Positions 45,614 through 59,459 of a stretch of 64,000 bases of DNA are shown piece after piece. The position numbers were made by a program, and so were the translations under genes. The notes beneath the pieces were generated by a model, which worked only from the letters and a program-made list of their open reading frames with translations, was not told where the DNA came from and did no database searches. Origin of the DNA: Seriola aureovittata (taxonomy: Eukaryota; Chordata; Actinopteri; Carangiformes; Carangidae); assembly GCF_021018895.1 (NCBI RefSeq), contig NC_079372.1:15280318-15344317 (forward strand), written 5' to 3'. Positions within the stretch are counted from its first letter, which is position 1; each line of letters begins with the position of its first letter.

Positions 45614-46514
45614 GTAAGAACCGATATACTGTCTTAACCGCAGAGCTGGTGCTGTGTGTGCACCAGAAAATGCTCCGAGTACAGCTGCTACATACACACG
45701 CGGGATAATGTCTGCTAACTAGCTCCCGCTTAACTCACTAAATCCTACTATGCAAGCAAGCTAAGTGATGTTTAGCTTAGGTAAAAAAAAAAAAAGGTGC
45801 TATCTCTGCTAACAGCCCCTCCAGCTCTCCACGCTTCCCTAACTTCCGCTTGAACCCAGTCGTCTCAGGCGCTCCAGCTACCATCTGAATAATGCAGCCG
45901 GCAGTGAGAGTGGACTGCTTGTAGTATTTAATTAAGAGTTTACTGTAAAGTTTCTTCAGGCTAAATCTGAGCTCCACACCCCAGCCCCCACCCGCTAAGC
46001 CCTGTTGTTCTTTTACTGCCACTCTGTAGTCATCCTGCATCCAACATTTTTTTTTTTTTTCTTGTTTAAGGAAAAGTAAGATTTTCAAACTGTAGAGATT
46101 TGCAGTAATGGAGGACGGTGGAGTTTGGAGAGGGGGGGGGGGGGTGGCAGGTCAGAGGTGTGCATGATCAGGGGCAAGGAGACTCCTAATGGCTTTCAAT
46201 GGAAGATTAACTACGGTCAGAAGTCCTTGGTCAGCATAAAGAGCCCTTGTATAATCAAAGTCTTGGCTGTGGGAAATCGTTACAAATTGCTTTTGAGCCC
46301 CTGTCCGGGGGGGGGGGGTCCTTGTTTAATTAAGAGGATGGGATTTCTTCTCTGTGGTCCGGGGAAAGGTGGGGAGGGCAGATGGATGGGGACTGAAGAG
46401 GAGTGGCAAGGATGGTGAGTGAGAGGAATCCGAGAGGAGAACAGGGAAAAAGAATAGGGCTCTCTCTCTCTCTCTTTGTGCCCACTACTGCATATCTAGT
46501 GTAAGATACATTCT

Positions 46515-46519
<5 letters not shown>

Positions 46520-46565
<46 letters not shown>

Positions 46566-46574
46566 CGCACACAC
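46520..46574 (+). repeat. (CA)n microsatellite
   Basis: CA tract with CG variants at its 3' end. Confidence 0.95.
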
Positions 46575-46900
46575 GGTTCTAACACCGCATAAAACACATT
46601 CTAATATAACATCTCCCAACTCACATGTAAAGTATGTATGTATTAATGCGCAGTATTTGTCAGCATCTATCCTTGAAGACATGAAGTATAATTACAACTG
46701 TGTGATGTTATATTATATCATCAGTCCTTATTCTCAGTCACTCGTCAGTCCTATTCATATGCCAACATTCAGTCATGCGTGCTTCACAGGAGGAGTTAAA
46801 GTTGTTGACAAATTGACACATTACACATTGACACAATCTCTGTTTATAACTGCATTATAGTGTGTTGGAAACCATTTATGAAGTGTTTATGGATTTATGA

Positions 46901-46974
46901 ATGGTAAATGGACTGCAGTTTTCTAGTTTTATCGACCACTCAAAGCACACACAGATTCATAACAGCACTTTCTT

Positions 46975-47011
<37 letters not shown>

Positions 47012-47124
47012 ATGGAACAAAGGCAATGTGGGGTTCAGTATCTTGCCCATCATGCCCAGGGATCCAACCAACAACCTTGTGATTAGTGGACGAGCCGCTC
47101 TACCTCCTGAGCCACAGCTCAGGG
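46901..47124 (+). repeat. Dispersed teleost repeat with internal CA tract, copy 2
   Basis: It starts ATGGTAAATGGACTGCAGTT, then TTATCGACCACTCAAAGCAC, a CA tract (46978-47009), GGGGTTCAGTATCTTGCCCA, GATTAGTGGACGAGCCGCTC and CTCCTGAGCCACAGC. It shows the same order of blocks as 24023-24278. Its CA tract is probably part of the repeat unit. Confidence 0.78.
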
Positions 47125-47487
47125 CACAAAATTAAAACTAAGCTTTCTTAATTACAACCCTGGTAATCATCTTGTGACATGTTACATCTATGTATGACCT
47201 CATGTGGGGGTCCTGACCTCCAACTGTGCTCTACTGTATGGTAAAGGCTGTATTTTTTTAAAGATAAATCAAACAACATTACAAGTCTCTACTGCGTTTA
47301 CACACTCCACACACTGAATGCACCTGTGTGCTGTAGAACTGAAAACGGAGAAACACACAGGTTGGCACATGACACTCGAGTATATAAAAAGCCTGAATCT
47401 CACGTCTCATTTATAGAATCTCAGAAGACTTCCTCAATGCCATCCCTCACTTTTTCGAATTCAACAGATTTGTCCTAACACCCCCCC

Positions 47488-47503
47488 CACACACACACAC
47501 ACA

Positions 47504-47590
<87 letters not shown>
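47488..47590 (+). repeat. (CA)n microsatellite, about 100 bp
   Basis: CA dinucleotide tract with one CTCA interruption, preceded by a C8 run. Confidence 0.97.
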
Positions 47591-47592
<2 letters not shown>

Positions 47593-47899
47593 CAGTCCCC
47601 AGTCCAACTTCCCATCTTTGATATCAGTATTCTAAAACTGGCCTTAAGTGTATGACTTGCTTAGTGAATGTTCCTCTGCTAAAATTATGTATAACTCTGC
47701 CCTGGGGATTTTATGCTACAATGTTTTCCCCACGTAAGGACACAGTTTCCCTAAAAGACCTTTGTGAGTTATGAAAGCCTGGTAATTACAAGTAAAATAC
47801 AGATCTTTGCTGCTTTCTGTTTAAAGAAGAGAGGAGAAAAAGAAAAAAAACATTTGATGATTGAGAGACTGCTGGAGACCTGGTGAAATGGCATTTGAC

Positions 47900-47907
47900 T
47901 TGTGTGT

Positions 47908-47938
<31 letters not shown>
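47900..47938 (+). repeat. (TG)n passing into a G17 run
   Basis: A TG dinucleotide tract (47900-47921) continues directly into 17 G (47922-47938). Confidence 0.9.
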
Positions 47939-50900
47939 TGCAGCGCTGTCTGATTTGTCAGTTTCCTTTTGACAGAGAGCTGTTCATCTCCACCCTGCCT
48001 CGTCTCCGCTAACTCCCCACCTAGCGCCCTGCAGAAAGGAACCCGTGTCACTGTCTTGATTGCCCTCACAGCCACAGAGAATGAATTTCTGTTAAATGCT
48101 AGGGTTACAATTACCCATCCTTCATCCCATCTCCCTTCCCTTTCCCCTTTCCCCCCTTTTGTCACTGGAGGAAGGCAAACAGCAGCGCAGCCTATAGCAA
48201 TAAGAGCTGCTGTCTGTCAGCCAGCCTTCAAATGATCACCTGTCTCCCACTAAATTGCTTCTCTTCTTTCCCTCCCTTGTGTCACCTGCGCAGATTCACA
48301 AAGAAACCGGGAATGGAAAAAAAAAGAAAAGGAAAAAAAAGACAATTTTCTTTGTGGAGCGCTCTGTATCTGTCACCAGATTCACAATTGAAACATTTAT
48401 CATAATCTCGATTAAAGCTAAAAGGGTTATTTTCCTGCACCGGAGCATATTCCTGTCCCAGGAAGATTTCATCTACTAGCATTTGCCACAGTTAAGACAC
48501 CTGGGCTGAGTGTCAGGCTTGGCACATCAGTCGCATTTTGAGCTGCTGCTTATCATAGAAGGTGTTCAAGCAACTGGGTGTGCCAGGCTGCTGTCACTTC
48601 TAGGACAATCGGGGCTGATTGTCTGAGCACCAGAGGAAGGGGCTGATCAGTTTCATGAGCAATGATAATGGACACTCCAAACTTCACGAATGATTTTGTA
48701 TTCTAAACCGTACGCATCCGTCTTAAAATGCCATACATCTCATCTTAACAGCATCAGCGGCTCGTCGAGTCTCATCAGGGCATCTCGAGTAGTCTGAAGG
48801 GCTCGCGTTGTTTTCCTCTTTGACATCTCTGTTATGTAGTTTCTCGGTATTGATTTTAAAAGAAGAAAAAGAAACGGCACTCGAAGAGGATGGCTGAAAT
48901 TAGTCACACCCTCATCACAAGCATATTATTTTTCATTCCCAGCGTGGCGCAAACATCATAGAGGAAAAATAGAGCTTGTGTGGATGAATCAGAGCTGGAG
49001 TTAGAGTTAATGCCAGTATTAGCAGTTGGTTCTGAACGGCAGGCAGGACGGAAGGAAAATAGACAAAAGTGTAGGTGTAACAAAGTAGGAGAGCGGCAGA
49101 GCAGCCAGTGACTAGCTATCGAACGCTAGCCTCCAGATGACCTTTCACTATGTGACCCCTTCGCGTTTCTCCTACGCACATCTCCGCGGCCAGGCCAACT
49201 TATCCCTTATCCCTCTCTCCCTCTCTCTCACCCTCTCACTACTACCCTGGCCAAAGACCTTTGAATGGTTGAGTGGGCTTTAGCAGCACAGTAGATCACG
49301 GTAATGTATTCAGCCAGAGGGGTTGGAGTGTTACTGCCTTAAAACACCCTGGCTCCATCCAACACTGGAGAGAGAGAAGACAGATGAGGCCGAGATTCCA
49401 ATTATTTTCTCTATCTGTTGACCTCAATTCACTTTATCAATGCTGAACAATGTGTAGCTTCGTTGTGCCCACATGCCCCGGAGGAATGGATGTACTATTG
49501 TATTGTCGGTATTGGCAACATACAGAATTTTGTTTTTATTGTGATGTGCCAGATATAGAGATTGAAGATAGATAATGATGTTTGGAATCTGTGTAGTGTA
49601 ATGTCATGACTGCATATTCTAGAGCTCTGCTGAGAAGTAGATGGAGGGGCTAGCAGAGTATTTCAAAATCCTGTAATCCTTAATAAAGAATAAATCCTTT
49701 TGTAGTGCCAATAGAATGAAGTGTACATTAATAAAAAAGTACTTAGTGTACATTTATGAAAGGCAGGAGTCATGCAAGGGCGTCACAGTGTTTTGAAATA
49801 TAGCCATTTCTTACCCTACCTATAGAGTGGAACCCAAACACCCCATTTTCCTTACTAAATCCCACAATGTCCCATTTACCAGTCACTATTTACTTGCTCA
49901 TGCAAAACATCCTACATGATAGCAGCAGCTTTCTATCCTGACAGGATTCAAAGAAGGAAAGGATTTATTAAACCAAAAAAAAAAAAAAGAGAGAAAGCAG
50001 GGACAGTGTAGAAAAAAAAAAAAAACAACCTCACAGTATCCATCTCAGGCAGAGCAGATGGTAGTCAGAACTGTACTTGACTTGCAAATGCCTTGCCGTT
50101 CCAACGTGACAGTCACAGGGATTCTGCCGGAGCATCTGGGCCTGTCTATATGACATATCACCATGCCAACAGTAAGAAAGCAGCCACATCAAACTTAACT
50201 TGAACTGATGCATCCATTAGACCTTTTGATTCCCATGTACTGATCAGAGGAACATGTTGCGTGAGAGGGGTGAAATGACTTTTAAGTGCTCTGATCCTAA
50301 CTGCTGTATATGCATTATGGGAAACAGAAATCTTCTATAGAGCAGTGAGTAGGCTGTTATTTTGTTATGAGTATGGTTTGTAAATATGGGTATTTGAATT
50401 TTAGAGCAAATCTTCTGGTTTACAGTGAAGTCTGAGCCCATGTTTTGTGAAGCCTATGGAAAAGAAAAAAAAAAATTCTAGAAACTCTCATCACTTCTTG
50501 CAACTTCTCAGTGGTTAATGTGAATTCACACAAGCTAAACTTGGTGAAAGTATGTCAGGAGTCCTATCTGGTTGTGCTATCTATTTTTAAAAGGGCTTAT
50601 CGTCTCGCTCTTGTCACGCGCTGCTACTGTAGCTTGTAAAGTGTGAATTCTAAAGAAAAAAAAATGTCACAAGACCAAGGGAAAGCTGCTGCGGAGCATT
50701 CAGGCCTTGTAGTGCAGCTACAGAATGGTAGAGCGGCATTGCTTCATATGTTGCTGTGGCAGTTGTAATGTTTGAATTTCTTTCTTTTTTCTTTTTTTTC
50801 TTTTTTTTTTTACTGATTTCCAGACAGATGATAAGTCAAATAGAGCTGATTAATCAATTAGTCAATTGACAGGAAATGAATCACCAATTACACTCACTTA

Positions 50901-51083
50901 TTTTAGCTTCTCAAAACATGAGGATTTGCTGCTTCTCCGTCTTATATCATTGTACATTGAATAACTTTGGGTTTTGGGCTGTTGTTCAAGACACTGGAAG
51001 ATGTCAACTTTGGCTTTAGGAAACTTTCTGACATTTCACAGGACAAAGGATTCATTGAGAAAATAATGATGATAATATGATAT

Positions 51084-51342
51084 GGCCGGCATCATGGTGC
51101 AGTGGTTTGAACCCGGAACCTCAGGAGCGGCTGGGGCCTTTCTGTGTGGAGTTTTCATATTCTCCTCGTACCTGCGGGGGTTTCCTCCTGGTAGCCCGGC
51201 TTCCTCTCACAGTCCATGCAGGTCAGGTTAATTGGCGACTCTGAATTGCCCATCTCTATATGTCAGCCTCACCTAATGTCAGCTGGGACTGGCTCCAGCG
51301 CCCGTAAGGCCCTAAAAGGATAAGCGGTATGGTGAATGAATG
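51084..51342 (+). repeat. Dispersed SINE-like repeat, plus strand
   Basis: It has a head GGCATCATGGTGCAGTGGTT, then TTTCTGTGTGGAGTTTTCAT, CTTCCTCTCACAGTCCATGC, TTAATTGGCGACTCTGAATT, GTCAGCTGGGACTGGCTCCA and a GATAAGCGGTATGG end with ATGA-type repeats. It is the same family as the minus-strand fragment at 23873-24004. A tRNA-like promoter is only weakly visible because the region between head and body is shortened. Confidence 0.75.
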
Positions 51343-52416
51343 ATAATAATGAACAGATGAATTGACAATTTAAATTAAAAGTTGCTGCCTAAAATCATGT
51401 GCACGTTACACACGTCAGAATCCATTGTCACATTTAGATTCAGTGCTCTACAGGGTGAAATCACACAAAAACTTTATAATCTATATCCAGCAGCAAAGTA
51501 AGTCAGGACACCATTCCCTCCTTCCACCTTCTACAGTCACACTCCCGCAGCTCGCCTTGCACCATGTTGGCGAAACACAATTGGTGTAGCCTACACAGAA
51601 TGAGTTTGCATCGATCTCCCTGGCTTTCTCCGCAGCGGCAGACAACAGGTAGGAGGTGTGGTAGTCGCTAGTGTTCAGCAGCTTTGATGATATTTACCTC
51701 TAATTAAGTTTCTTCCCCAGAGAGAGAGCTGGGAGGGAGTGAAAGGAGATAAAAACCTCTCTGAGCAGAGTGCTGTGCAGCAATCAATCCTTTCTCCCTC
51801 TTCCCTCCAGAGCGGGGCTGGGTGAGGATGGATGGAAGACAGGTCTCTCATCTGGGCAAACTGGAGCGAAGTAATAAAAGAGCCATAGCTCAAGCTCTAC
51901 CTGAGGAAACAGAGGAGCAGTGCCTCCATCCTTTGTGTTCTCCTGTGTTTTTCGGTGAAGCAGTAGCTGCAATTTATTTTCGATTTTATGGAGGCTTCCT
52001 CTCCAATAAAGACGGATTTAATGACACACGATAAATCCTTTTTCTGTGAACAGAATGAGGATTTTATATGCCAGTTATTAGGCTGGTGAGATGCCAGCAG
52101 GGTTCATGTTGTTACCAATGTGTTTCAGTTAAGATCACACTTTAGGTTATAACAAACAGAGGGATTCACAACAGATCGGCTCGAAAGTCGCTGTGTTATT
52201 TCGGAGCCGGAGAAAAAGGAAACCAAACATCTTAGCTGTGCTGAACTGTCGAGGTTTATCCTGGATGACTGAATCACATTTCTTGTTTCATTTCAGGCTG
52301 CTCGGGCTATCATAACATGATGTGTCTGTTTGAATGCAACACATCCCCAGTAGCGTCTCAAAAAGTGGATTTTTTTCACACTTTTTTTTCTTCTCTTGTT
52401 GTTTCACTCTCCTTAG

Positions 52417-52656
52417 GTGTGTAAAGTATTGAACACCACCAGTATGAGCTGCTTCGCCCCCTCCCTGATGGCAGAATACCATCCGGGTTTGGACACGGTG
52501 AAACACGCCGACGAGTTTGGGTTCATCTTCAACAACGTCCAGGCCCTGCTGGTCTACAACAACACCAACCTCCTCTACTACCCGAACCCTTACTTTGAGC
52601 CTCTCAGCACCTCTGGTGTCCTGGAGCAAAAACCAGGATCGCCCATCATTCTTAAG
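52417..52656 (+). CDS. plxna2: plxna2 window exon 14: end of IPT5, start of IPT6
   Basis: This exon has 80 complete codons, phase 0 at both ends, from [20 protein letters not shown] to [10 protein letters not shown]. VCKVxNTTxxxCxAPSL...GLDTVxxxDEFGFxFNNVQ is plexin-A2-like. [31 protein letters not shown], continued in exon 15, opens the sixth, membrane-proximal IPT domain. NTT and NNT are possible N-glycan sites. The acceptor is CTCCTTAG and the donor GTAAAG at 52657. The length of 240 nt makes it frame-neutral if skipped. Confidence 0.97.
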
Positions 52657-53059
52657 GTAAAGCACATATTGAGTTGTATGTATTTAATCTACAGAACATT
52701 TACTAACTCACGCCACCACAACAGACCGCAACATTGTCCTTGGGAAATACTTTTTGTGCCAACATAAGCTAAATATATACTGTAGATATTTTTTCTTTCA
52801 TTATTTAGTTTTAAGAAGGAGCTCACTGAGGATTATACTCTTTTATATTCTTTCATCCTGATTTCTAGTTGGAGGACATCAACTTGTTTGATCTCAGTTT
52901 GGAATCATATTTGGCCCCAGCTGTGCCCAAACCTTGGGATGTAATTTACAGAGTATTTAGGTGACATATTTGCTTTGTGGGTTTTCCATTGAGCCATGTG
53001 TTTGAGTCTTTTCCTCCTAATTTCACACCCTCCCTCTATCCATCTCCACATGCCCACAG
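52657..53059 (+). other. plxna2: Intron 14 (403 bp)
   Basis: The donor is GTAAAG and the acceptor TGCCCACAG. It has AT-rich unique sequence and I see no other feature. Confidence 0.9.
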
Positions 53060-53203
53060 GGCAGAAACCTGGTTCCCCCGGCATCAGGAGGGGTGAAGCT
53101 TAACTACACGGTACTGATTGGAGAGACTCCCTGCTCCGTCACTGTGTCCGAGAGCCAGCTGCTGTGTGAGCCGCCCAACCTCACAGGACAATACAAAGTC
53201 ATG
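53060..53203 (+). CDS. plxna2: plxna2 window exon 15: IPT6 core
   Basis: This exon has 48 complete codons, phase 0 at both ends, from [20 protein letters not shown] to LTGQYKVM. [31 protein letters not shown] is highly conserved in plexin-A proteins. Two sequons, NYT and NLT, and the paired cysteines are visible. It forms the sixth IPT domain next to the membrane. The acceptor is CCCACAG and the donor GTCAGT at 53204. Confidence 0.97.
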
Positions 53204-53806
53204 GTCAGTATATGTCCGTACATGCGAGTCCGTCCGTCTTCCTACATGTCTCTCCCACCCTGCTTCTCGCCTATGTATGTATTTGTGATTTCTTCTTCAT
53301 AATAGTTGGCCTCTAAACTCCATTAGTCGTGCTCTCATCATTGTTCATTCAGCTGAAGGAAAGGGGTCAAAGGGAGAACAGCATGAGTGTGCTATAGCTG
53401 TCAAAATGTCTTGCCAGAATCCACTGCAATTATTTTTAGTTGCCTGCTCGCTTATTGAGTGCAAGCCCCAGACTATTTCCCTCTCAGCATCAGCGTGTAG
53501 GTGGCCGTATGTGTTTGCACTCAGTATCAGTTTCAGCAGACAATATTTACCTATGTTTTGGCAGAGTTTTCGAAGACTTGGCGTAAGCGTGGCTGTATAT
53601 CAATGATTGTGTGATTGATCTCGCAAACCGCTGATCATATTTTATAGAAATACGTGTAAATTATGCATCTTGCCCACCACAGCACTAGCAGCTGTGGTGG
53701 GCTGGGCACAAGGCCTGATCCATTTCTGGAAAAGAACTTTCAGGAATTTCTCTTCAAGTAATATAGAAAATGTAATGTTTCGTGTGTGTTTTGCGTCTCT
53801 CCACAG
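53204..53806 (+). other. plxna2: Intron 15 (603 bp)
   Basis: The donor is GTCAGT and the acceptor CTCCACAG. It is unique sequence with no recognised feature. Confidence 0.9.
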
Positions 53807-54041
53807 GTCCAGGTGGGTGGTCTCCACGTTTCTCCCGGAGCGGTCCACATCATGTCGGACAGCCTGCTGACCCTCCCGGCCATCGTTAGCATCGCCGCCG
53901 GTGGAGGCCTCCTCCTGATCATCGTCATCCTCGTCCTCATCGCCTACAAGCGGAAGTCGCGTGAAAATGACCTCACCCTCAAGCGCTTGCAGATGCAAAT
54001 GGACAACCTGGAGTCGCGGGTCGCCCTCGAGTGCAAAGAAG
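53807..54041 (+). CDS. plxna2: plxna2 window exon 16: IPT6 end, transmembrane helix, juxtamembrane helix
   Basis: This exon has 78 codons plus 1 nt. Codons 1-23 end IPT6 ([14 protein letters not shown], then DSLLTL). Codons 24-47 are a hydrophobic transmembrane segment beginning [14 protein letters not shown], at nucleotides 53876-53947. A basic stop-transfer KRKSR follows, then a heptad-like helix [17 protein letters not shown] that forms the juxtamembrane coiled coil of plexin-A receptors. The small-residue AAGGG patch could help helix packing. The membrane and juxtamembrane stretch is almost identical to recalled human plexin-A2. The acceptor is CTCCACAG and the donor GTTAGC (weak) at 54042. 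Confidence 0.97.
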
Positions 54042-54837
54042 GTTAGCACAGTGAAGCCGACATACAACTGTGCAGCTTTCAGATTGTATAGTGAGGATGA
54101 TTACAGGTCTTAGTATCCATTTAAAGCCATTAATTTGAGAGGCTGCTCTATCACTCGTGTAGTTGAACAGGGTTGGGGAATGCATTTCACTTGTAATCAC
54201 ACAAAAGGCACATATTTCTATTTGTACATATAGAACAGTAAGTAAATTACTGCTTGTCTGTGTGAGTTAAATAATGCAGTGAAAATTTCTCCAAATCTAG
54301 GTCAGTGAGTCATCCTGGTTACATACCACAACACACAGATTTAGTCAGTTAGCCCCTGCATTTGACCCGTCTGGTCACATAGTGAATCCTTGCACTTCTC
54401 ACTGCTTTTCTAGTTTGCATGCTGTGTACAGACTCCCACATAAGCTGACACATAAATACAGAGTTTCTCATTAGAGTCAACCCAACCTCCTCCTCCCAGC
54501 GAGAGACACATTGTGTTCAGTACGTTTTTATTCGTGTCTTAACCGGAGGGGTAATTCCTCGTTTATGTTTTTATGAGATTAGTGCGTTTCTGCACCTGTG
54601 TAGCTGTGTGTGTTGTTACCCCTGCAACGTTATCTAACACATAGCTACTGTGAAACACACACCTCCCTCGTGGCTCGGGTTTAAAAGAGGGCACGGTAGT
54701 CCATCTGACCTTTGGACATCTTACCCTGTGGGAGGACCGCAGATAACCCCAGGCTGACCTCCGAACTGCGCTGAGACAAGACCCCCTCCATGTCGCAACA
54801 TTCTGCTCCATATGAACGCTTTTCAAATAAACACTGC

Positions 54838-54881
54838 TGATTGGCCCCTGATGTCATCATCGGGGTCATTAAGGCCAATCA
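54838..54881. repeat. Inverted repeat with two opposed CCAAT boxes
   Basis: The arms TGATTGGCC (54838-54846) and GGCCAATCA (54873-54881) are perfect. An inner CCCCTGATG/CATCGGGG pair lies between them. Both arms contain a CCAAT/ATTGG core of the kind bound by NF-Y; function is inferred only. Confidence 0.6.
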
Positions 54882-55566
54882 CTGCGACAGCAAAAGTGCG
54901 GTTTGTGTTTGACACCGTTCAGGGGATTTCATCAGCCGGAGAGGACCTTATTACTTATCCCCTCCAGCTACTTCTGAGTGGCTATTCTAGTGTTATAATG
55001 CAGTGGAGAAAAAAAAACCCTACTGCAGCAAACTTCCAGAGAGGTCAGATGACAGTTAGACAGACAGGCTGACAGATAGACAGAGCGGGAAAACAGGGGA
55101 AATCAGTCATACACAGGCAGCCTTGGGAAAAGGAGAAGATTAATGTTTTAACCATTAGCAGTGGCTAGGAGTATACTGCCCTGCGGGGTAGATTTAGATG
55201 GTACCTGGGTCCCTCCTTATGAGTATATACACCCCTTGTGTGCCTTTAAGCCCATGTGTCAGTGTGTAAACCCAGCAGTCACAGGGGGGGGGCAGGAGGT
55301 GAGGGATAAGACTGGCTGGAGATGGTGGAGTCTTGAGGAGGGTGTTAGGGGACTGCTGCTGCTCCTGTGATAGGCTGCAGACGGGGAGCCTCCCCCAAGG
55401 GCGGCCAAGCAGAGCAACTGCGCCACGAGCCTGAACAGGAGTCAGTCAGGATGGAGCCAATTAACTAGTGCTCACCTGCAGCCTCACACTGAGATGACAC
55501 AGACTCTTTGGGGCCTTAGGTACAGCCAATTTACTGGCTGGTAGATAAAAATGAGTGAGAAGTGGG

Positions 55567-55572
<6 letters not shown>

Positions 55573-55633
<61 letters not shown>
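55573..55633 (+). repeat. (GT)n microsatellite
   Basis: GT dinucleotide tract ending in GCGTGCGC. Confidence 0.96.
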
Positions 55634-55637
<4 letters not shown>

Positions 55638-55772
55638 CGCATGCTTTTTTTATTTTTTTTAGGGGAGAGATGTGAAACATTGAGTTTCTCTAACATGAAG
55701 ACTATCTTGGGCTTTAACTGTCACCTTCATCATAATGGCAGTAAACACCATGAAGATAAGACGGATTCATAA

Positions 55773-57707
<1,935 letters not shown>

Positions 57708-57976
57708 GTGTCGGGTAATGGCCAGCAGAACGTGGAGAAGGCCTTGAAGCTGTTTGGCCAGCTCATCAACAACAAAGTGTTCCTGCTCACCTTCATCCGG
57801 ACGCTGGAGATGCAGCGCTCTTTTTCCATGAGGGACCGCGGCAACGTGGCATCACTTATCATGACGGCCCTGCAGGGGCGGCTGGAGTACGCCACCGACG
57901 TCCTTAAGCACCTGCTGTCGGACCTCATCGACCGCAACCTGGAGAGCAAAAACCACCCGAAACTGCTGCTGCGCAG
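57708..57976 (+). CDS. plxna2: plxna2 window exon 18: first half of GAP domain, split arginine pair
   Basis: This exon has 89 codons plus 2 nt, from [20 protein letters not shown] to HPKLLLR. It is the N-terminal part of the cytoplasmic GTPase-activating domain that acts on Rap/Ras GTPases. [32 protein letters not shown] is the plexin-A2 form. [17 protein letters not shown] is the conserved helix, and KLLLRR is the motif with the arginine pair numbered R1429/R1430 in plexin-A1 as recalled. The first Arg codon (CGC) is complete and the second is split, with AG here and the last base in the next exon. The acceptor is TGTCCAG and the donor GTAACA at 57977. Confidence 0.97.
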
Positions 57977-59415
57977 GTAACAAAACATGGCGGTAATGTC
58001 CTGTAGCAATGAAAAGGCATGGGTCAGCTGTTACCTAATACATTGAAAAGTAATTATTAATTAATCTTTATTAATTAGATTTAAGGTGAATATCATACCT
58101 AAAAAGATTAGTGTCTTTGATATTATACATGTTCCTAAACAGAAAACGCCTTAATCCTCAGTAATGCTGTGTGCTTTACAAAACTGTCCCAGATGTTTGA
58201 TTTGATTAAAGTTCAGTCAAAAAGAATGAGAACACACAGTTCTCATTTCAAAATGTGTAAAGAAGCACAGGGCTGTAGGAGGATGTTGATACATATAGAC
58301 AGATGGATGAGGATTCATTTAGAGCTTTAGGCCCCCCCCCCCCCCCTTTTTTTTTTTTTCCTTGTGGGTGGATGCATTCAGATTCTCCCCTGTGCTCCCT
58401 TGTAGACGCTTCACGGAATAAGGCTCATAATGAGTGCTACAGTAACATCTACAGTATGCTGAGATAAACGCAGTGCGCTCGTCACGTCAGGAGCAAACAT
58501 CTGAGTTCTCTGCATAATTCCTCGTTCTCTCCCGCACTCTGTCTCTCCCCCTGCTTCTCCCTCCCCCTCTCTCATTGCCAATGTCAGTCTCACTTATCCT
58601 CCAGGCTCAGGCACCTTATAAAACATTCAAAAGCGGTTCAACTTAACTTTTTTTTTTTTTTTCCCCTCCTTCTCTCTGTGTCTCCAGTGTACATTGTTTT
58701 CCGGGGGAGTTGGGATTATGTGTTAAAACTTTAAACACCTGCTAAGTCCTTGCCCAAGTGTCCTCAGCTGCTTTGGTGGCTCTGTATGTATAGAAACAGT
58801 TTGAAGGACTGAAAAAATTAAAGAAAATATTCAGCTCAAAAAAGGTACAGAATGTACAAAGCACAGTCACTGTGAACAGGCTCTCTGAAAAGCTGACTGC
58901 TCTGTGCATGATTTTGATTATGTTTACACAACTAATAAGCAGAGACAGTGAGAGCAGGCAGCTGCTCCACTTTCAAACACCACCTTCATTCTGATGTTAA
59001 TGTTTCCTTAGTGTCTGTGTTTGAAAAACCCACATTAATAGTCAGGGTAAATAACTGCCAGACAGAAAAGACGGCGCGGCGCAGAAGCAAACAGAGCAAG
59101 AGGTTGAAAGACGGAGAAGGGGACTGAAGCGACAGCGTCAAATGGACCTAGATTAAGCTGTTATTTCGTGTGACAGCAGGGCCCCACGTCACCTCTTAGT
59201 TTTCATTATCCTCTCCTATTAGGAGCACAGTGGTACGTAATCCTCGGGTCCTGCCGTTGCAGCCTGGAGGGCTAAATGTCCTATAGTTTTTATATTTCAC
59301 TCCTCATTTTTCTGAAGAATTTAAGGGATTAACGATTTGACATGGCTCTTTGCCGTTGTTGTCTTCCCCATCGCCTATTTAGTGAAAAGCCGGCAGTCAA
59401 GCCAGCCAGCTGACT

Positions 59416-59427
59416 CACACACACATG

Positions 59428-59454
<27 letters not shown>
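59416..59454 (+). repeat. (CA)n microsatellite
   Basis: CA tract with one TG interruption near its start. Confidence 0.93.

Positions 59455-59459
<5 letters not shown>

Larger units (their letters stand above)
45614..52416 (+). other. plxna2: Intron 13 (6.8 kb)
   Basis: The donor is GTAAGA and the acceptor CTCCTTAG. It contains G-runs (46132-46143, 46308-46318), CA microsatellites (46520-46574, 46978-47009, 47488-47590), a TG/G-run junction (47900-47938), a second copy of the internal-CA dispersed repeat (46901-47124) and a plus-strand SINE-like repeat (51084-51342). The long interval 48250-51080 shows no repeat or coding signal that I recognise. Confidence 0.86.
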
